The notes: a model not told the origin generated them from the sequence alone. A stretch of DNA of 64,000 nt from Bubalus kerabau (GCF_029407905.1 NC_073645.1:48237501-48301500); one strand, 5' to 3'; shown: positions 34,367-46,150, counted from the first letter of the stretch. Program-made: numbers and translations.

Positions 34367-35624
34367 GACCCAGGCATTGCTGGTTAAGGAATGGGTTGAG
34401 TCTGGTGCCCAGTGTTCTCTGCCCGGGGAGGGGTCATGGCACAGGCAAGTCAGATGAGGGCTTCTCTTCCATGATCGTTGGAAAGATGGAACAGGATTCC
34501 ACCTCCAGCAGCCTGAGTCCTTCCTCCAAAGCCACAGAGGCCTCCCTGGAGGCTAAGAGAGTCTGAGCAACATGAAACTGAACACACCATGAGGCCTTGA
34601 ACCAGAATCTCCTGGAATCTAACTTCCTCCCTGGAGGAAAGTGTGCTTCAGGGATAGGTTCCACCTGCCTGTGAGTTTAAGCCTTCCTCAGGGTGATGGG
34701 GGCCCCAGGGTGGGGCGGCAAAGGTGGTGAGATGCTGTCCTGTCCCATGACTCTAAGAGGAACTCAGCTGGCATCCCAGGAAGCCACCGGGAGAGCCCCA
34801 CCAGCGAGGGACCTGGGAAAGGTGTGGGATGGGGTGAACATAGGCAAAAGGGGACACTGGGTCGGGAGAAGGTGGTGCTGCCCACGCAGAGGTAAAAGAG
34901 GAAGGTGGAAGTGTCTACAGGGACTGTGTGAGAGGGAATCCTGCAAATCAGGAGACCGCAAGCAGCATGCTGGGCAAAGCCTGGGATACAGGTAAGGAGC
35001 TGCATACAATTCCCACGGGGCACCCAGCCCGCTTGAGCTGTCTGTGCAGAAATAGCCGACAAGCCACATCATGCACTGCCTAATGAATCCATCCATCAAC
35101 GTCGCGTGTAAATGATGAACCCCAGGCTTCCGTTGGTTCAGAGAGCTCGCTTGTTTTCATGTCTCTATCATGTGTATCAGGGATGCAGACAGGACATCCG
35201 CATCCCCACCTGGTAGACTGTAAATGCTTTCCCTCATTTCCAGTCTAATAGGAGGTGAGGAATTTTCACTTGACTTCAACATGACTGCATCTGAATCTTT
35301 TCAGTAGATATTTCTCAGACAGAATTAAAGACCTGAATAAAGACTTCTCAGCCCTGAATTAAAGCCATCACCTCTGTGAGGGTTGACCCTGTTAACTACC
35401 CACTGCCTCTGGACCACCTTCCCATGGTTGACTTCTGGGGTCTTCTCACCGTCTTCCTCCCTCTTGGCTACCATGTCTTCCTTTCTTTCGCATTCTCTCC
35501 TTGACACCCTCCCTTCTGGATCCTCCTGCCGAGTCTCAGACCACTGCCGAGGCAGGATCCAGAGCCCAGCCGTGGCCACTAGCCCTTAGAAGCAGCGACC
35601 TCCAAGTCTCCGCAAGCTTCATTT
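34367..35624. other. Unrecognised sequence
   Basis: About 1.26 kb, moderate GC to 35040 then average. Open frames (34688-35062 minus, 34693-34995 plus) have no recognised domain. Confidence 0.5.
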
Positions 35625-35877
35625 GGGGGGACTTTCCTGGTGGGCTGGGGGTTAAGAATCCGCCTTCCAGTGCAGGGGTTCAGGGAACTAGGATATTACA
35701 TGCTGCAAAGAAACAGCTCGCACACTTCAATTACTGAGCCCTTGTGCACTGGAGTCCAGATGCCATAGGGAAATATCTCACATTTTGTAGAGAAGACCCC
35801 AAATGCCACAAATGAGACCAGACTCCACCAAATAAATAGATAAATATTTTTTTAAATAAAGATACTTGTCAGTAGAT
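35625..35877 (+). mobile_element. CHR-2-type tRNA SINE
   Basis: 'ggggactttcctggtgggct', 'aagaatccgccttccagtgc', 'aggatattacatgctgcaaa', and an 'aataaatagataaatatt' tail. Long form with the CHR 3' body. Confidence 0.8.
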
Positions 35878-35879
35878 TA

Positions 35880-35897
35880 AACACACACACACACACA
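35880..35897. repeat. Short (CA)n tract
   Basis: About nine ca units after the CHR-2 tail. Confidence 0.9.
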
Positions 35898-36409
35898 GCT
35901 TTTCCTAAAGGAGATCAACCAGCTTCTCTTGAGCTGCCGCCACTGACATCTCCTCCCCCGCTGCCCCTCCGTCTCCATCCCTCCCCCTTCCTTTCCTCCT
36001 CCTCACCCCCCAGGTCCATTTTCTCAGCACGTGGCCACCATCCTCCCATCACCCACAATGGAAACCAGGGTTCCACCTCCACACCCACCTCCAACGTCCA
36101 TTTACAAGTCTTGATTTATCATGAAAGATGCTCTGCCTCATCCCATCAGCTTAATCTTGCCTGAGCTGCCTGGTCTCGGCAAGGTCACAATCAAGGGGTG
36201 ACCCTTCCAGCCTCGTCTGCATCAGGTTCTCCCAAATCCCCTTGATGTTGTCAGTGTGTGACCTTGTGAAGGTCACACACTCCTTTGAGAACTCTAATAA
36301 AAAGGATACATTTCCCCCAAGAACAGAACCTGGGAAACATACACATAACAAACTGAGCCCATGTGCAGACAGTGCTGGGGGCTCAAGGAGACCAGGATAC
36401 GGCCATACG
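35898..36409. other. Unrecognised sequence
   Basis: About 510 bases including a pyrimidine-rich stretch (35935-36012). It contains a local palindrome at about 36257-36280 (tgtgaccttgtgaaggtcaca). Confidence 0.5.
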
Positions 36410-36990
36410 TCCAGACAGAACTATAATCCAAGAAGATGCACACACCCCTACGTTCACAGCAGCACAATTCACAGCAGCCAAGACATGGAGACAACCTAGA
36501 TGTCCACTGACAGATGAATGATCAAGATGTGGTGCATATATACAGGGGAATATTACCCAGCCATAAAAGAGAGAAAGAATGCCATTTGCAGCAGCATGGA
36601 TGACCTAGAGACTGTCATACTAAGAGAAGTCAGCAAAGGAAGACAAATATCATAAGATATCCCTTAATTTAAAATATGATGCAAATGAATTTACCTTCCA
36701 AACAGAAACAGACTCACAGACATAAAGAACACGCTTGTGGTTGCCAGCGGTGCGAAAGCAATGGATCGGGCATTTGGGATGAGCAGATACAAGCTAGTAT
36801 ATAGAGAATGGATAGAAAACAACAAGCTCCCACTGTATAGCACACGGAGCTATATTCAATATCCGGTGATCAATCATAAAGGGAAAGAACGCATGTACAT
36901 GTGAAACTGCATCATTTTGGTGTGCAGCAGAAGTAGCTCAACATTCTAAATCAACTATACTTCTATAAAATAAATTCTAAAAAATAAATA
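36410..36990 (+). mobile_element. L1 3' end, ruminant type
   Basis: 'cagcagcacaattcacagca', 'gacaacctagatgtccactg', 'ggaatattacccagccataa', 'agaaacagactcacagacat', 'acggagctatattcaatatc' and an A-rich tail at 36960-36990. Comparatively well preserved. Confidence 0.85.
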
Positions 36991-37299
36991 ATCCAAAGAC
37001 TTTGAAGTTAAAAAAATTGTATTATTTCCATGAATGTAGCTAATAAAATCTCTCCAAGTTTCAATAAAAAAAATTTTTTTTAATTAAAAAACAGAGTCCA
37101 AGATAGAAATCCTTAAAATGAGCCCCTTCTCCTTCCTGGATGTGGCTGCTTCGTCGTCTCTGTGACCATGGCCTTGGCTGCCTCCTGCCCAGCTCTCCCA
37201 GGGGGCTCACCCCTCGCCCTCTGCACAGCCCAGGGTCACCACTGCTCAGCAGGGCTCCTAGGTCTGCCCGCACCGTACATGGCTTCCCATCCGTGCAGC
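36991..37299. other. Unrecognised sequence
   Basis: About 310 bases with A/T homopolymers near 37068-37092, otherwise unremarkable. Confidence 0.5.
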
Positions 37300-37745
37300 C
37301 ACCTGTGTTCCTTTCCTAAAGCTGCCACAACAGATGAGCACAACGGGCGAGTTACAACAGCAGGAGTTTATTGTCTCACAGTCCTGGAGGCCAGACGTCT
37401 GACGCGAAGCTGCTGGCAGGGCCATGCTCCCTCTGAAGGATGCAGGGAGCATCCTTCCTTGCTGCTTCCTGCTTCTGGTGGCTGCTGGCAACCCCTGACA
37501 CTCCTCAGCTTGTGGCAGCATCACTCGTCTGCCTTCATCCTCATGTGGCCATCCTCCCTTTGTCTCTACTTCTCCAAACTCTCTTATTACAATGGCCCCA
37601 GTCACTGGATGGAAGGCTCACCCCAAGCCAGTATGACCTCATCCTGACTACACCTGCAAAGACCTCGTTTCCAAATCCAGTCCGTTCACAGGTTAGGGCT
37701 TGAGCACAACTTCGGAGAGACACAATCTAACCCGGCACGGTGCCC
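37300..37745 (+). mobile_element. Ancient interspersed repeat (TTCTGGAGG-core type)
   Basis: 'ttgtctcacagtcctggagg' then 'ccagacgtctgacgcgaagc', 'ctcatgtggccatcctccct', and 'cattcacagg'-equivalent 'ccgttcacaggttagggctt'. Third copy of the repeat at 23743 and 31375. Confidence 0.55.
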
Positions 37746-37789
37746 CCAACAGGCCGCCATCACCGCGAGTTCTCACTACACTGCCCTGT

Positions 37790-37935
37790 AATCATCTGGG
37801 CGGGGGTCTGTCCCCTCAAGTTGATGGAGGCCTTTAGAGGGCACCTCATCATCACCTTCCCTCCCATGCCCAGCGCAGTGCCTGCCAACCGAAGACCTTC
37901 ACCAACTGTTGACTGAACGAATAAATCATTTCGCA
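37790..37935 (+). mobile_element. L2-like 3' end
   Basis: 'cccagcgcagtgcctgccaa' and 'gttgactgaacgaataaatc' resemble the L2 terminal region. Confidence 0.4.
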
Positions 37936-39101
37936 TTTTGATAGGCATTATATCTATGGGAGACAATCAGAACATACCCTCCTCAGACAGCTTGATCATA
38001 TTCCACTGATGTTTCAAAGACATTTTACTTAGATTCAAAGGTCTGTTAATGGCAGAGATATACTGGGCCAAGGGGAAGAAAAATTGGCCACAGTTCACAT
38101 CCGTAACTCCTCTCGGAATGAGTCAGGCTCCCACCTTCCGTGGTGGGCTGAAGAACCTCCTAACACTCTACCAGTGATGAAGTCACCAGAATGTTTCCAT
38201 GGCAACCAGGGAGAGGGTGAGGAGTCCACCCTGTGCTATTTCTCCTGAGAAGAAATAGCAATCATCACTTTGACGTTTATATCTGAGGCTTTGTTGACAA
38301 GTTAAAAAAAAAGTTTGTGCAACCATTAAGTTTTCTGCAGAGCACTGTTAGATGTGAGACAACAATTTTATCTACTGCCTACATTCAGATACACATTTCC
38401 CCTCAACTTCTCATTACTTTTTTATTTTTTACCTTGTTTTGATGATGCTGGTTCTCTTGCCAGGCAGCATTTTTTTACTGTGGATATGTTCCCTCACTAT
38501 TAAAATACATTCAGATAGCATCACAATGTTAATTTGTTTATCCTACTTGTAATACATGTTACCAATTTTTACAAAGTGGCTTATCTAGAAACTTGGGCAA
38601 CAGGGCAGTCTGTGTACCATGCAAGCTATTACAGGAATGATCAGTTCCAACAATTTAACAAAGCACCTTTGACACTAAATTATAATGAATATTATTTTAT
38701 AATTTATACCCAATCACATTTGAGGTGGCCTATAATTAACATCACGGATAAAAGCCAGCAAAACTGATAAAAGACACAAGTAATGAACTGGAGAACTCAT
38801 TGGACCATAAAGCCTGGGCTAAAGATGACCCTGGCACAGAAGAACCACAAACTAAGGGTGCGTTTGCAGCAGCCAAGGCCAAAGAGGGGAACATGATAAA
38901 TTGCATAACTCATTGCCTTTCAAATGAAATACACTGTTTCATACAGAGAGTGGTTTTATACTCTGGGATAAGGCACTGTTAGTATGGGTCATTAGATAAA
39001 TGGACAGCACCTTCATAAGTTGGTTCATAAACACCAGGACAGTGTAAAATTCACTGGACAACCCCAAGGTACTTTGAGTCAGGTCAATGTCACTCATTAT
39101 A
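37936..39101. other. Unrecognised sequence
   Basis: About 1.17 kb, AT-rich from 38390 to 38760. A near X-box (gtttccatggcaac, one mismatch) is at about 38197-38210. No exon recognised. Confidence 0.5.
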
Positions 39102-39645
39102 GTTGTTCAGTCACTAAGTTATGTCTGACTCTTTGTGATTCCATGGACTGCAGCATGCCACGCTTCCCTGTCCTTCATTATCTCCCAGAGTTTGCTCAAA
39201 CTCATGCCCATTGACTCGGTGATGCCATCCAACCATCTGATTCTCTGCCACCCTCTTCTCCTTTTGCCTTCAATCTTTCCCAGCATCAGGGTCTTTTCTA
39301 ATGAATTGCTTTTTCACACCAGGTGGGCAAAGTATTGGAGCTTCAGCTTCAGTATCAATCTTTCCAATGAATATTCAGGGTTGATTTCCTTTAGGATTGA
39401 CTGGTTTGATCTCCTTGCTGTCCAAGGGCCTCTCAAGTATTATCTAGCACCACAATTCAAAAGCATCAGTTCTTCGGTGCTCCGCCTTCTCTGTGGTTCA
39501 ACTCTCACATCCATACATGACTGCTGGAAAAACTATAGCTTTGACTAGATGGACCTTTGTCAGCAAAGTGATGTCTCTGCTTTTTAATTCACTGTCTAGG
39601 TTTGTCGTAGCTTTCCTTCCAAGAAGCAAGGGTCTTTTAATTTCA
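39102..39645 (-). mobile_element. BovB 3' fragment, inverted
   Basis: Starts with the BovB 3' end ('agttgttcagtcactaagtt'), then 'ccattgactcggtgatgcca', 'atgaattgctttttcacacc', ending at 'ggtcttttaatttcaatgtc'. About 545 bp. Its truncation point is similar to other copies here. Confidence 0.95.
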
Positions 39646-39719
39646 ATGTCAGTATTACATCATAAAGGCTGAAATTTAGTATGCGATCAAGGCAAGACAG
39701 ATTTTGGATACAAAGGTTG

Positions 39720-39860
39720 CCTCCTTTAACACTCAGAATGACCTTTGGAGGAAAGCACAGTTATCACCCCCATTTTACAGATGAGAAAGTTGGACCTCCT
39801 TGAAGTAACCTGCCAAGCATCACTCAATCCAATAAGGCTCAAGCTGAGAGTTTGCAATAT
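39720..39860 (+). mobile_element. MIR/L2-like fragment
   Basis: 'ccccattttacagatgagaa' followed by 'agttggacctccttgaagta' and 'acctgccaagcatcact', typical of L2/MIR tails. Confidence 0.45.
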
Positions 39861-40667
39861 GAATGATCATTGTACACACAGAAAAGGTAGAAATGGGGCC
39901 TAATCTGTAGGATCTGATAACCTCTTTCATGAAGCTTGAGAAAGGGGACAGAACATGCTGGCTTTAGATGTCAGGGCTAGGTGACACCTGGCCCTCCCAC
40001 ATTCTAAGGATGTTTGCGCCTCAGTTAAAGGGGCAAACTGAAGGGCAGGGAACCATGAAAAGAAAGGTTTTCACCAGCCCAGCACTCTGCCTGTCAACAA
40101 CGGCCCCCCATCAAAAAATGGAAGGTGTTGTTAGCCAGTTTTATATAATTTTCACCTCTCCCAGAAAATGGTGGAGCATAATACAGACTTGTCTAATAGT
40201 GAGTAAAAACCTGCCCACTAATTTTGTAGCTACTCTGGCTCTAGCTGACTTCCAAGACACCTGGAACTGGAGGAACCAGGCCTCTGCCCTTGGTGTCCAG
40301 GCTTGGCTCCAGGGTCAGCGTTTTGTGAGGTGGGAGCCAGGTCTCCCCTGGAGGACCGGGTAAGACCACTGCGTGCAGGACTGTCCACCCAAACATGCTT
40401 GTGCGCATGTGCCAGCCTTCGAGCCCCTGAGACTCTGCTCGCGAGTCGGCCTTGGTGGGATCGTGCCACGGCCCCAGTTCAGTCAACAGTTTCTGGGAAT
40501 CTGATGTCTTTGAAGACCTGACTCAGGTGCTGGGCTGAGCACAGGAGAGCTTTAAAGATGAGCAGAGCACAGGAGTCCCCGTCTTTAAAGACCGCAGAGT
40601 CTGAAAAAGGAATAAGACGCATAACGAGACTTTTCAGTGCAAGGTAGATTTCCCCTCATGGGCTCCC
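39861..40667. other. Unrecognised sequence
   Basis: About 800 bases. The frame 39968-40363 (plus, 131 codons) has no recognisable domain. Confidence 0.5.
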
Positions 40668-41205
40668 CACCCCCCTTAATTGTGGTAAAACACACACACA
40701 TCCAAAAACATTAAATCTACCATCCTAGCCATTTTTAAGTGTCCAGTTCTGTGGCAGTAAGCACATCCAGCTACACCGTGTTGGGCACCCATCACCCTCA
40801 TCCGTCCAGAGAACTTTTTCATCACCTGAACCAGAGCTCTGTCCACTTTAAACCATGACCATCTGCCCCGCCCCCAGCCCAGGACCGCTGCTGTTCTCTT
40901 TTCTCTCTCCATACATTTGACCATCACAGGGACCTCACGTAAGTGGAATTATCTGGTGACTGTCCTGCTGTGACTGCCTTATTTTACCCAACCCAACGTC
41001 TTCAAAGTTCGTCCATGTTGTCTCATGTGTCAGAATCTCCTCCCTTTTAAATGGTGAATGATATTCCATTGTATGGATGGACCATACTTGTGTGAACATC
41101 CGTTCATCTGGCAATGGACCCTTGGGTTAACGCTGCTGTGAGCGTGACTATACAAACACCACTTCCACACCCTGCTTGCAGTTCTTTCCCCGGCCTGTCT
41201 TCTGC
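40668..41205 (-). mobile_element. L1M 3' end, inverted
   Basis: Plus strand runs through reverse L1 landmarks: 'taattgtggtaaaacacaca', 'agccatttttaagtgtccag', 'aactttttcatcacctgaac', 'gtctcatgtgtcagaatctc', 'gatattccattgtatggatg', 'tctggcaatggacccttggg'. Confidence 0.8.
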
Positions 41206-41339
41206 CTTTCATTCTGTGGTCCTGCCTTGGTTTTATTACCTAATTTGTTCTTAGCAAACATTAGAGAGCTTTTGCAATGGGTAGGAAGGGCAAAGAGCTA
41301 GTCACTTGGATAGATGAGTTTAGTAGTCATCTTCCTACC

Positions 41340-41550
41340 TTCCCTGGTGGCTCAGAGGGTAAAGTGTCTGCCTGCAATGTGGGAGACCTGCAATGTTCAA
41401 TCCCTGGGTCGGGAAGATCCCCTGGAGAAGGAAAAGGTAACCCACTCCGGTACTCTTGCCTGGAAAACCCCATGGACGGAGAAGCCTTATAGGCTACAGT
41501 CCATGGGGTCGCAAAGAGTCGGACACGACCGAGCAACTTCACTTTCTTAC
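41340..41550 (+). mobile_element. Bov-tA SINE
   Basis: Complete copy with target-site duplication cttcctacc at 41331-41339 and 41551-41559. Tail 'cggacacgaccgagcaactt'. Confidence 0.96.
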
Positions 41551-41710
41551 CTTCCTACCCTTGTGCAGGGGGAGGGTCAGAGGAGACGGAGTGGGTCTCA
41601 CTTTAAGCCGTCAGCACTGGGAAGTGGTTAAACACAGGTGGTCTCTGTCATGTAACCTAACCCAGACAAGCTCAACTTGGGCTCCAACCTGAAAGGGAGA
41701 GAAAGTGCCA

Positions 41711-41731
41711 TCACCACCACCACCACCACCA
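41711..41731. repeat. (CAC)n microsatellite
   Basis: About seven cac units. Confidence 0.9.
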
Positions 41732-41935
41732 TCCCCTACCTGCTTCTGAGTCCGTGAGCTGGGAGGAGAGCAGCAGGGCGAGGGGTCTGCTGGGCTTCTC
41801 AAGGACACACAGCCTCACCTAAGCAGAGGGCGTGGCAGTGGACAACAAGAAGGAGCCGTGGGAGAGGGAGAAAGAGGAGGATTTTTCCTCCTTTGTTTTG
41901 TCCCAACACAGCACGGTTCAGCAGGCAGAGTCCAG

Positions 41936-42055
41936 ACAAGCAGCTGAGACCCTGGGCTCGGGTCCCAGCTGCCGTTCAGCGGTGACTTGAGCCGGTCGGC
42001 GCATCTCCGGGCCTAGCCTCCTGTCTGTGATGTGAGGAATGTGCAGGGGCCTGGG
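41936..42055 (+). mobile_element. MIR fragment
   Basis: 'accctgggctcgggtcccag' then 'cagcggtgacttgagccggt' and 'cctcctgtctgtgatgtgag' follow the MIR core; GC-shifted. Confidence 0.45.
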
Positions 42056-43344
42056 TGGCCTCAGGACACTATCTGGTTCTGCCAGGGGTCTTGTCCATGA
42101 TGGCCGGGCCGAGAGGTGCTGGGGAGGTTTGAGGGATGGAGTGTGTGAGTGTCATTGCCACGAACTTTCTTCTTCCATAAACTTGAACGTGGCTTCGTGA
42201 CACCCTCTCTTCTTCACGGAGCATCAGGCTCACTGAAGCAGGGTCGTCACTGCCTGGCACCGAACGTCATGCAGTGGTTTGATTTCAGAACGGACTGGTT
42301 CTGCCCCACTGCCAGCTTCCCCTGGTTGAGATCCAAGCTGCTGCGGGGCCCTGATCACTGGGCTTGTTACCCAGGCAGCTTTCTGCAGGATGAGCAGCGG
42401 TGGACTGTGCAACTTTAGTCCAGGGCTAGGTGACAACTGATACACAAAGAAGAAAAACGGGATGTTGTTGGAACCTCCTGAGAAAGAACCCGGAGCCGCA
42501 TCTGGCCCAGCTGCAAAGCCACACGCTCCAGAGAGAGCAGGAGAAGCTGTCCGCTCAGGGTTCATTCTGTAAATAAGCCACAGAAATATTTTCACAAGAC
42601 GTCAGCCTGGACTTCCTCTCCATCACAAGGAGCGACGTGGTTCTTGTTTGCGGGGCAGTGGGGCTTCTCAGGTCTCCTCCTCTCGGCTACCTTGGCCGGA
42701 GCCTATCTGGAGCCCACAGAGGTGATTACAGGTTCTGCCATGAGCTGGACAAATGAAATCAGTGTGGTGTCTGAAAGCTCCAAGTTGTAAATTTCTCATT
42801 GTACGAACCACACTGTACATCGTGGGTATGGGAAGAGATGTGGCCACCAGATCAGATCGGCAAACCCAGCATCCAAGGAAAAACCCAGGCTCAGAGATGC
42901 TCATGCCTACTGCCATCATCCTGTCTTCCTACCTGCAAAGTCAAAGCGGCCTCTCTGCAGAATTCTCCAGCAGCTCATCCACCGTGCTGGACAGTTAGAA
43001 CCAGCTGGCTATTCTCACCAGCTGTGACTTTTGAGTTGCTATTGTTGAATGGGAGAAAGATGCTAACACTCTGTTTTCCCTAAAAGTCCCTCCTGCTGTA
43101 ACAAATCACAAACTTCGGCAAGAACAAGGGAAACTGTCCCCTTACATGTCTAGGTTTGTCCTCCCCTGCCACCTTCAACAAGAGGAAGCAGAGGCTCAGG
43201 GTAGGGCAGAGAAGCTCCTGGCTGGGAAGTGGCCGAGTCAGACTTGCTCAGTCAAGGCCAGGACTCCAGATCACTGACTGTCAGTCAAGTTATCATCTAG
43301 CCACATCCCCTCTAGCTGAGCTGAGCTGCTGTCTCCCTGTGGCT
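42056..43344. other. Unrecognised sequence
   Basis: About 1.29 kb, moderately GC-rich, with several ~90-120 codon frames without recognisable domains. L2-like remnant near 43180-43290. Confidence 0.5.
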
Positions 43345-43586
43345 GATTCTTTAAAAAATGTAACAAACGTACCATGAAACTTAAAATTCAATGGTTTCTG
43401 TATATTCACAAAGTTGTGCAAGCATCACTATGATCTAATTCCAGAACATTTTCATCATCCCCGAAGAAGCCCCGTAACCCATACTCTCCCTCCCTGGAAA
43501 CCACTAATATATGTTTTCTGGGTTTGACTATTCTAGATATTTCATATAAATGAAATCATAAATATGTGGGCTTCTGTATCTGGCTC

Positions 43587-43767
43587 AAAGATGGAAGGCA
43601 GAAGGAGAAGAGGGTGACAGAGGATGAGACGATTGGATGGCATCACCGATTCAATGGACATGAGTTTGAGCAAACCCTGGGAGATAGTCAAGGACAGGAA
43701 GCCTGGAATGCTGCAGTCCATGCGGTCGTGAGAGTCGGACACGACTTGGCAACTGAACAACCACCAC
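43587..43767 (+). mobile_element. BovB 3' fragment
   Basis: 'agaggatgagacgattggat', 'caatggacatgagtttgagc', 'cggacacgacttggcaactg', ending in 'aacaaccaccac'. Only the last ~180 bp of the element. Confidence 0.93.
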
Positions 43768-43930
43768 AGTGTATTTCACTGAGTATTCGAGGCTCATCCA
43801 GATTGTGTCAGAATTTCCTTCCTTTCTGTGGCTGAATAGTGTTCATTTTGTATCCATATTCATACTGTATGGAGCACATATTGAGTATCTGTTCATTAAC
43901 TGATGAGCATTTAGATTGTTTCTACTTTTG

Positions 43931-44120
43931 GTTCCCTGATAGCTCAGTTGGTAAAAATCCGCCTGCAATGTGGGAGACCTAGGTTTCATCCCTAGGTTGG
44001 AAAGATCCCCTGGAGAAGGGAAAGACTACCCACTCCAGTATTCTGGCCTGGAGAATTCCATGGACTGTATAGTCCTTGGGGTCACAAAGAGTCAGACAGG
44101 ACTGAGTGACTTTCACTTTC
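43931..44120 (+). mobile_element. Bov-tA SINE
   Basis: 'gttccctgatagctcagttg', 'aagatcccctggagaaggga', 'gagtcagacaggactgagtg'. Inserted in the inverted L1. Confidence 0.94.
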
Positions 44121-44167
44121 ACATTTTGGTAATAATAATCAGTGCTACCATGAACATGTGTGTACAA

Positions 44168-45460
44168 GAATGCTCAAACTACTGCACAATTGCACTCATC
44201 TCACACGCTGGTAAAGTAATGCTCAAAATTCTCCAAGCCAGGCTTCAGCAATACGTGAACCGTGAACTTCCTGATGTTCAAGCTGGTTTTAGAAAAGGCA
44301 GAGGAGCCAGAGATCAAACTGCCAACATCTGCTGGATCATCGACAAAGAAAGAGAGTTCCAGAAAAACATCTATTTCTGCTTTCTTGACTATGCCAAAGC
44401 CTTTGACTGTGTGGATCACAATAAACTGTGGAAAATTCTGAAAGAGATGGAAATACCAGAGCACCTGACCTGCCTCTTGAGAAAGCTATATGCAGGTCAG
44501 GAAGCAACAGTTAGAACTGGACATGGAACAACAGGCTGGTTCCAAATAGGAAAAGGAGTACGTCAAGGCTGTATATTGTCACTCTGCTTATTTAACTTCT
44601 ATGCAGAGTACATCATGAGAAATGCTGGGCTGAAAGAAGCACAAGCTGGAATCAAGATTGCCGGGAGAAATCTCAATAACCTCAGATATGTAGATGACAC
44701 CACCCTTATGGCAGAAAGTGAAGAGGAACTCAAAAGCCTCTTGATGAAAGCGAAAGTGGAGAGTGAAAAAGTTGGCTTAAAGCTCAACATTCAGAAAACG
44801 AAGATCATGGCATCTGGTCCCATCACTTCATGGCAAATAGATGGGGAAACAGTGGAAACAGTGTCAGACTTTATTTTGGGGGGGGGCTCCAAAATCACTG
44901 CAGATGGTGACTGCAGCCATGAAATTAAAAGACACTTACTCCTTGGAAGGAAAGTTATTACCAACCTTGATAGTATATTCAAAAGCAGAGACATTACTTT
45001 GCCAACAAAGGTCCGTCTAGTCAAGGCTATCGTTTTTCCAGTGGTCATGTATGGATGTGAGAGTTGGACTGTGAAGAAGGCTGAGCACCGAAGAATTGAT
45101 GCTTTTGAAGTGTGGTGTTGGAGAAGACTCTTGAGAGTCCCTTGGACTGCAAGGAGATCCAATCAGTCCATTCTAAAGGAGATCAGCCCTGGGATTTCTT
45201 TGGAAGGACTGATGCCAAAGCTGAAACTCAAATACTTTGGCCACCTCATGCGAAGAGTTGACTCATTGGAAAAGACTCTGATGCTGGGAGGGATTGGGGG
45301 CAGGAGGAGAAGGGGACGACAGAGGATGAGATGGCTGGATGGCATCACCGACTCGATGGACGTGAGTTTGAGTGAACTCTGGGAGTTGGTGATGGACAGG
45401 GAGACCTGGTGTGCTGTGATTCACGGGGTCGCAAAGAGTCGGACACGACTGAGTGACTGA
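44168..45460 (+). pseudogene. BovB ORF2 C-terminal part (reverse transcriptase)
   Basis: A frame open for 496 codons (from 43970) whose first ~66 codons come from the adjacent SINE and L1; BovB homology starts at ECSNYC (44168). Visible in order: the RT fingers/palm with VQAGFRKGRGARDQTANIC, DYAKAFDCVDHNKLWKI, GVRQGCILS, the catalytic box as YVDD (44687-44698; sibling copies show YADD or CADD), and the C-terminal WCWRRLLRVPWTARRS and FGHLMRRVDSLEKTL blocks. An eight-base G run near 44878 replaces the usual FLGSK-type coding with GGGSK without breaking frame. The element has no endonuclease domain and no promoter, so it is a dead copy despite the open frame. Confidence 0.9.
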
Positions 45461-45472
45461 ACTGAACTGAAC
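44168..45472 (+). mobile_element. BovB retrotransposon, 5'-truncated, long open frame
   Basis: About 1.3 kb from inside the ORF2 reverse-transcriptase region to the 3' terminus, which reads 'gactgagtgactgaactgaa' and is followed by host L1 DNA at 45473. Of the nine copies it has the most intact reading frame. Lacks the endonuclease and 5' region. Confidence 0.97.
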
Positions 45473-45650
45473 TGATTGCTATGAGGTAGTATCTGATTGT
45501 GGGTTCCATTTGCATTTCCCTAATGACTAATAATGTTATACATCTTTTCATGTGCTTGCTTCCCATTTGTATATCTTCTTTGCAGAAATATCTACTCAGC
45601 CACTTGGCTCAAATTTTAAATTGCATTATTTGTCTTTTTATAGCAGGTCT

Positions 45651-45819
45651 AGGAAAAAGAGGATTATAAAACTTCCTATGCCCCTTCCCTCCAAAGGAGT
45701 GAAAGGACAACAGTGATTCTCAGAACCACAACCGCCTCCCCCAAGGCAGCATCTTATTTCTATGCACCTTCAATCACAGCAGCAGTAGTGTGAGAAGGCT
45801 TAAGAGAATGTTCTTGGTG
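45651..45819. other. Short unrecognised sequence
   Basis: About 170 bases with no feature. Confidence 0.4.
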
Positions 45820-46025
45820 TCCCACAGACATGGGCTTGGATCTAGCTTGAACACTTACAACGTTTGCGACTTAGATGATTCACCTAACTTCTGACACAGC
45901 TTTCCCAGCTCCCAAACAGGGATCATGGTATCAGTTCACTGGACTGATAGGAGAGCCGAGAGGAGACACACTGAAAGCCCTGCGCACGTGACTTGTTACG
46001 TGGAAAGTACCCAGCAAGACTTAAT
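45820..46025 (+). mobile_element. MIR fragment
   Basis: 'catgggcttggatctagctt', 'cacctaacttctgacacagc' and 'caaacagggatcatggtatc' follow the MIR core. Confidence 0.5.
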
Positions 46026-46029
46026 TTCC

Positions 46030-46150
46030 TTTTGTATTCAGTGAATGTTCCTGTAGCATCGCTATGGGCGAGGCACTGGTCTAGACCCCAAAGTCACAGC
46101 AACAGGCAAAATGGAAAATCTCTGCCTTTGTGGAGATTATATGCAGCTTA
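46030..46150 (+). mobile_element. L2-like fragment
   Basis: 'gtagcatcgctatgggcgag', 'gcactggtctagaccccaaa' and 'aatctctgcctttgtggaga' resemble the L2 3' region. Confidence 0.4.

Larger units (their letters stand above)
43345..45650 (-). mobile_element. L1M 3' end, inverted, with three nested insertions
   Basis: L1 pieces in reverse order at about 43345-43586 ('aaagttgtgcaagcatcact'), 43768-43930 ('tcagaatttccttcctttct'), 44121-44167 ('gtgctaccatgaacatgtgt') and 45473-45650 ('tccatttgcatttccctaat'). The interruptions are a BovB fragment, a Bov-tA and a long BovB. The L1 therefore predates all three. Confidence 0.8.

Noticed and set aside
37162..37647. 161-codon plus frame
   Set aside because: Overlaps an ancient interspersed repeat (37300-37745) also present at 23743 and 31375.
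38197..38210. Second X-box-like site gtttccatggcaac
   Set aside because: One mismatch at a key position and no associated open frame or CpG patch.
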